The position numbers and the translations under genes are program-made. A stretch of 8,569 nucleotides of DNA from Lachnospira sp. UBA4285. Its GTDB lineage: Bacteria; Bacillota; Clostridia; Lachnospirales; Lachnospiraceae. Below the pieces are notes generated by a model. It had not been told where the DNA came from. It saw only the letters and a program-made list of their open reading frames with translations, and made no database searches. Below are positions 5,340 to 8,569 of the stretch, piece after piece; position 1 is the stretch's first letter, and each line of letters opens with the position of its first letter. The stretch lies in contig DGVL01000161.1 in NCBI GenBank assembly GCA_002394965.1, positions 1 through 8,569 on the forward strand, given 5' to 3'.

Positions 5340-5385
5340 CCGTTAAGAGAACGCCCGCATGCCGGGCGTCTCTCAAGCCTAACGG
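5340..5385 (+). other. long interrupted hairpin between mrpR-like gene 2 and erf
   Basis: The inner stem ACGCCCG at 5351-5357 pairs with CGGGCGT at 5363-5369 over a 5-nt loop. AGAG 5346-5349 pairs with CTCT 5370-5373 with one bulged A, and the outer arms CCGTTA 5340-5345 and TAACGG 5380-5385 pair after a 6-nt right bulge. No T-run follows, so it is not a standard intrinsic terminator. It separates the repressor genes from the replication genes and may be an attenuator, processing site or anti-termination target. Confidence 0.5.
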
Positions 5386-5416
5386 TGTAAGAATAACATT
5401 TACATAAGGAGGCCAT

Positions 5417-6127
5417 ATGGCAGAGGAAAAGCTGAATTTGATTCAGAAGCTGGCCAAGATCCGCTCGATTGCGGATGTCGCCGTCAAGGACAAGCGCGGG
5501 TTTAACTACTCCTACGCCGACATCACGCAAATTCTTGCCAGTGTCAAGAGCGGGATGAAGAAGTACAACATCTCCCTGATCCCCATGATCACCCCGGGCA
5601 CCTCCAGTGTGGAACAGGTCGTCACCGTGAACAGCAAGTTCACCAAGACCGGCGAGCCCTACGATCAGAAGGTGAGCGAGATGCTGTTCCGTGCGGATAT
5701 GATCTTCCGCTGGATCGACGACGAAAGCGGGGAATCGCTGGATGTTCCGTGGACCGTGACAGGGTCTCAGGCCGATCCGTCCCAGGCCTTCGGTTCTGCC
5801 ATGACCTACTGCACCAGGTATTTCATGACGAATTACTTCCAGATCGCACAGGTCGCCGCCGAGGATGTGGATGCCTTCCGCAGCCGCCAGAAGGAAGCCG
5901 AGGCTTCCGAGGAAAAAGCCATCGCCGACGGCATCATCACCCAGTTCGACAAGGAATTCAAGGCCTACTTCGCCGAGCATTCCGAGAAGGCGGACGAGCT
6001 CGGGAAATTCCTGAGCCGCTACGTGAAGAAGAACTCCGCCGGGAAGTATGACTACTTCAAGATCCACGAACCGGCGCTGGCGTCCAAGCTTCTGGAGGAA
6101 TTCCGGAAGACGTATCTCAGTACATAA
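5417..6127 (+). CDS. erf: ERF-family single-strand annealing protein
   Basis: The 236-residue protein matches the phage ERF recombinase family (P22 Erf, PF04404): an N-terminal helix, FNYSYADITQIL (about residues 29-40), MKKYNISLIPM, and the diagnostic segment GSAMTYCTRYFMTNYFQIA (about 126-144), equivalent to the family's GSAxTYxxRYxL core. It binds single-stranded DNA and anneals complementary strands, promoting phage recombination and circularisation in the cytoplasm. The ATG follows a strong AAGGAGG. The C-terminal third (about 155-236) is charged and variable, as usual for the family. SSB and nuclease genes follow directly, giving the usual annealing protein, SSB and nuclease set. Length and motifs are normal and no defect is seen. 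Confidence 0.9.
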   Translation: MAEEKLNLIQKLAKIRSIADVAVKDKRGFNYSYADITQILASVKSGMKKYNISLIPMITPGTSSVEQVVTVNSKFTKTGEPYDQKVSEMLFRADMIFRWIDDESGESLDVPWTVTGSQADPSQAFGSAMTYCTRYFMTNYFQIAQVAAEDVDAFRSRQKEAEASEEKAIADGIITQFDKEFKAYFAEHSEKADELGKFLSRYVKKNSAGKYDYFKIHEPALASKLLEEFRKTYLST

Positions 6128-6143
6128 GAAGGAGCTGATTACC

Positions 6144-6515
6144 ATAGGATTCAGAACAGGTGCATTTTGCACGATTTGGGAGGTTTCCCAGGTTTCCAAC
6201 AGCCGCGCCAAGGGGCGCATCTCCATCAGCCGGAAGGACAAGGACACCGGCGAATATGTGCAGGACTTCGGCGGCTTCGTCATGTTCTGCGGAACGGCCT
6301 GCGCCAACAAGGCGCTGAACCTGAAGCCGAAGGACCGCATCAAGCTCGGCGACGTGGACGTCTCCAACCGCTACGACAAGGAGAAGAACGTCACCTACAC
6401 CAACTTCAACGTCTTTGACTTTGAAATGGCCGACGGCAGCGGCAGCACCCACAGCCGCGGAGCGGAGCGCGCCGTGGACGACGGCGAAGTGGACGACGAC
6501 GGCCTCCCGTTCTGA
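6144..6515 (+). CDS. ssb: single-stranded DNA-binding protein (SSB-like), apparent ATA start
   Basis: About 123 residues, starting (M)GFRTGAFCTIWEVSQ, with OB-fold-like strands (KGRISISRKDK, DFGGFVMFCGTA, KDRIKLGDVDVSN, TYTNFNVFDFEMA) and an acidic tail ending DDDGLPF, the classic SSB tip that recruits partner proteins. It should coat single-stranded DNA made during replication and annealing. The start is unusual: there is no ATG, GTG or TTG near the ribosome site AAGGAG (6129-6134). In-frame candidates are CTG 6135, ATT 6138 and ATA 6144; the ATA has nine-base spacing and gives the N-terminus I recall for this clostridial phage family (MGFRTG). The longer in-frame opening at 6048 would read through the end of the annealing gene and yields an arginine/serine-rich stretch with no sense. 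An ATG to ATA change or sequencing error is possible. Confidence 0.83.
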   Translation: MGFRTGAFCTIWEVSQVSNSRAKGRISISRKDKDTGEYVQDFGGFVMFCGTACANKALNLKPKDRIKLGDVDVSNRYDKEKNVTYTNFNVFDFEMADGSGSTHSRGAERAVDDGEVDDDGLPF

Positions 6516-6538
6516 GGCGGCCGCCGGGAGGTACTGTC

Positions 6539-6577
6539 ATGAGAATCTACAATGGAATTCCGGACTGGATGATGTAG
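6539..6577 (+). CDS. possible 12-codon mini-ORF (MRIYNGIPDWMM)
   Basis: ATG at 6539 follows a strong GGGAGGT ribosome site within 6526-6532, and the frame ends at TAG 6575-6577. The nuclease TTG start lies two bases after that stop, in another frame. The strong ribosome site has no other start to serve, so the mini-ORF may be translated as a leader peptide that couples to the nuclease, or it may be the remnant of a longer N-terminus disrupted by a small indel. The sequence has no known function. Confidence 0.4.
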   Translation: MRIYNGIPDWMM

Positions 6578-6578
6578 T

Positions 6579-7355
6579 TTGGGCGATGTAAGCTACCGTC
6601 CTCTGATTGAGGACATGACATGGAGCTACAGCCGCCTCAACAGCTTCGAATCCTGCCCTTACGCATGGTATCTGCGCTATATCCTGGAGGAAAAGGAGGA
6701 ACCGATGTTCTACGCAAGCTACGGTTCCTTCATCCACCGCCTGATTGAGCGATATTACAGCGGCGATCTCCCGAAAGAGGAGATGCCGACCGCTTTCCTC
6801 CTCGGTTTTTCCTCCGAGGTGGAAGGCGAGCGCCCGCCTCAGTCCACGGTGGTGAAATACATCAACGCCGGCCGGGAATACCTCGAAAACTTCGAGCCCT
6901 TCCCATTTGAGAAGCGCGGCGTGGAAGAGGAGATTCATTTCGATGTAAACGGGGCGAACTTTGTCGCTTTCGTGGACTTCATCGGAGAGCGTGACGGTAA
7001 ACTGGCCGTCATCGACAACAAATCCAGGGAACTGAAGCCCCGAAGCGGCCGAAAGACCCCGACGCTCAAGGATCAGGAGCTGGACGACATGCTGCGCCAG
7101 CTTTACCTCTACGCCCACGCCGTCAAACAGAAATACGGCGAACTCCCGAGCCTTTTGTGCTTCAACTGCTTCAAAAACCGCCAGTTTATCGAAGAACCTT
7201 TCGATCAGAAGGCCTATGAAGAGGCGCTGGACTGGGCGGGCCGCACCATCGAGACTATTTCCGCCGAAGAGGACTTCCGTCCGTATATCGACTACTTCCA
7301 CTGCCGCTATCTCTGCGGCTACCACAGGGATTGCTGCTATGCGCAGGGAGGGTGA
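6579..7355 (+). CDS. PD-(D/E)XK nuclease with probable Fe-S cluster (Cas4/AddB-like)
   Basis: The 258-residue product has the RecB/AddB/Cas4 nuclease motifs in order: YSRLNSFESCPYAWYLRY with the first Cys (C26), GSFIHRLIERYY (H53), FVDFIGERDGKLAVIDNKS (D133, D146 and K148 as the metal-binding core), QLYLYA (Q174 motif), and a C-terminal C242-x3-C246-x5-C252. C26 plus the three C-terminal cysteines fit a 4Fe-4S cluster of the AddB/Cas4 kind. It is likely a 5' or 3' exonuclease producing single strands for the annealing protein. The start given is TTG 6579, next to the mini-ORF stop; ATG 6615 (MTWSYSRLN) is the alternative and matches how relatives often begin, but its GAGGA is only one base away. 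The SSB precedes it and the helicase follows. Confidence 0.85.
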   Translation: MGDVSYRPLIEDMTWSYSRLNSFESCPYAWYLRYILEEKEEPMFYASYGSFIHRLIERYYSGDLPKEEMPTAFLLGFSSEVEGERPPQSTVVKYINAGREYLENFEPFPFEKRGVEEEIHFDVNGANFVAFVDFIGERDGKLAVIDNKSRELKPRSGRKTPTLKDQELDDMLRQLYLYAHAVKQKYGELPSLLCFNCFKNRQFIEEPFDQKAYEEALDWAGRTIETISAEEDFRPYIDYFHCRYLCGYHRDCCYAQGG

Positions 7356-7358
7356 TGC

Positions 7359-8569
7359 ATGATGAATCTGGAAGACCTGAGACGGCCGGAAAGTGAGGCC
7401 TGCGTCATTGCGACGCTGATCCACCACCCGGATTTCTACTATTACTCGGAGGAACTGCTCCCGAACCACTTTTCCGTGTCCTCCAACCAGCTTGTCTACC
7501 AGGCGTTCAAGTTCATGGCGGAAAAAGGGATCACCAGGGTCGACGCCTTCAACATTTTGGAGCTTCTGACCTCCAATGAGGCCACCCGGCAGGCTGCGGA
7601 GCACCTGACCGTCGATCAGATCTCGGAACTCATTGAAATGAGCGACGTGATCGCCCGTCACACCGTTGAAGAGTACCAGCTCTGCGTCCGAAATGTGATG
7701 GACTCCGCTTTCCGGCGTGACGCCATCCAGAAACTGCGCAGCTGCGAGGCTTTGTGCTTCGACCTGAACCAGGACGACATCGAGCAGAAGATTTACGAGG
7801 AAATCGACGGCATTATGACCGAATACTCCCATGCCGGGGAGATTCCGCTCTACGGAGAGGTCGTTGACCAGTGCTGGGAGGACATCAAGTCGAGACAGGG
7901 CAACGGATATGCGGGAATTCCGTTTAAGTTCCCGCATCTGAACGAATATGCGACCCTGGAGAAAGGGGAGCTCTTCCTCTTCGCCGCCGGGGCCAAGCAG
8001 GGCAAGTCCATGATGCTCCTGAACTGTGCCGTTGACCTGATGCGCAACGGATACCGGGTTTTGTACATAGACAGCGAGCTGAATACGAGACTTTTCACCG
8101 CCAGAATGCTTTCCCACCTGACCGGCATCCGCTACAAGCGCCTGACGGCGGGAAACTACAACGAAGACGAGGAGCAGCGCATCAACGAGTCGCTGGAGTG
8201 GCTGAAAACCCAGCACTTCGTGCATATTTACCTTCCGATGTTCGACAAGCAGACCGTTTACACCACCGCCAAGAAGATCAAGCACACCATGGGGCTTGAT
8301 GTGATCATCATTGACTACTTCAAGAGCTCCGGCGACGGTGACGCCTTCAATACGTACCAGGAGCTCGGCGCTTTCGTTGATATGGTGAAGAATAAGATCT
8401 GCGGCGACATGGGAATCTGCGGTCTCGGCGCTGTCCAGACCACCGTGAACGATAAAATTGCAGATTCCGCGAAAATCGGGCGGAATGCCAGCACCATTGC
8501 GCTGATTACCGAGAAAACACCGGACGAGATTGAGATGGACGGCGAAGAATGCGGCAACAAGAAGCTCCG
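7359..8569 (+). CDS. dnaB: DnaB-like replicative helicase, C-terminus outside the window
   Basis: The open frame runs from ATG 7359 (GGGAGGGTGA just upstream; a second ATG follows at once) to the window edge, about 403 codons. Residues about 10-75 resemble the DnaB N-terminal domain (SEACVIATLIHHPDFYYYSE, NQLVYQAFKFMAEKG). The RecA-like domain has Walker A AGAKQGKS (about 210-217, the AxxxxGKS form seen in DnaB), YIDSEL near 240, and Walker B LDVIIIDYF with D319, followed by a GAVQTT segment like the DnaB Q motif. The frame then runs off the edge, so the last motifs are unseen. It would unwind the replication fork, and the neighbouring SSB and nuclease fit. The N-terminal domain is quite divergent from chromosomal DnaB, as expected for a phage helicase. 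Confidence 0.88.
   Translation, partial: MMNLEDLRRPESEACVIATLIHHPDFYYYSEELLPNHFSVSSNQLVYQAFKFMAEKGITRVDAFNILELLTSNEATRQAAEHLTVDQISELIEMSDVIARHTVEEYQLCVRNVMDSAFRRDAIQKLRSCEALCFDLNQDDIEQKIYEEIDGIMTEYSHAGEIPLYGEVVDQCWEDIKSRQGNGYAGIPFKFPHLNEYATLEKGELFLFAAGAKQGKSMMLLNCAVDLMRNGYRVLYIDSELNTRLFTARMLSHLTGIRYKRLTAGNYNEDEEQRINESLEWLKTQHFVHIYLPMFDKQTVYTTAKKIKHTMGLDVIIIDYFKSSGDGDAFNTYQELGAFVDMVKNKICGDMGICGLGAVQTTVNDKIADSAKIGRNASTIALITEKTPDEIEMDGEECGNKKL

Noticed and set aside
4265..6367. 700-codon open frame on the - strand
   Set aside because: It lies opposite the well-supported MrpR-like, ERF and SSB genes. Its sequence is low-complexity in feel (Gly, Leu, Val, Asp, His rich) with no domain; it arises from GC-rich codon use of the + genes.
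6537..8285. 582-codon open frame on the - strand
   Set aside because: It is antisense to the nuclease and DnaB-like helicase, whose motifs are clear. No ribosome site or domain supports it.

Overview
The window looks like the immunity and early-replication region of a temperate phage, or of a closely related integrative element, from a moderately GC-rich Firmicute (probably a gut-type Clostridium relative). Reasons: strong AGGAGG-type ribosome binding sites, sigma-A promoters with 17-bp spacers, an ImmR/ImmA-like repressor and metallopeptidase pair, tandem MrpR-like integrase-fold proteins, and an ERF annealing protein, SSB, PD-(D/E)XK nuclease and DnaB-like helicase series. The host assignment is inference; no tRNA, rRNA, integrase or structural gene is present to anchor it.

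Left part (1-1318, + strand): the last codons of a probable NifS/DndA-type cysteine desulfurase, then four tightly packed small genes of unknown function. Two of these (319-735 and 738-1088) seem to share a C-terminal fold. Several starts here are non-ATG, and the first small gene may start at ATA.

Immunity region (1320-3000): an ImmA/IrrE-like HELGH metallopeptidase and an XRE-family repressor lie on the - strand with a 4-nt ATGA overlap. In front of the repressor are two near-perfect promoters facing each other. The rightward one (TTGACA-17-TATACT) leads to an unknown 106-aa gene. The leftward one (TTGACA-17-TATAAT) reads into the repressor. An exact 8-bp inverted repeat brackets the rightward promoter, and an intrinsic terminator oriented leftward shields the repressor promoter from upstream transcription. 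The arrangement resembles a face-to-face genetic switch.

Middle part (2943-5335, + strand): a third strong promoter drives a MazF/PemK-like endoribonuclease toxin with no visible antitoxin, followed by two tandem paralogs with a tyrosine-recombinase fold but without the expected catalytic arginine. They fit the MrpR (phage lytic-cycle repressor) family.

Right part (5417-8569, + strand): after a complex hairpin comes the DNA metabolism operon: ERF single-strand annealing protein, an SSB with an acidic DDDGLPF-type tail whose start appears to be ATA, a 12-codon mini-ORF, a Cas4/AddB-like nuclease with probable Fe-S cysteines, and a DnaB-like helicase cut by the window edge. Together these genes would process, coat and anneal single strands and load or act as the replicative helicase, while the immunity region decides when they are expressed.
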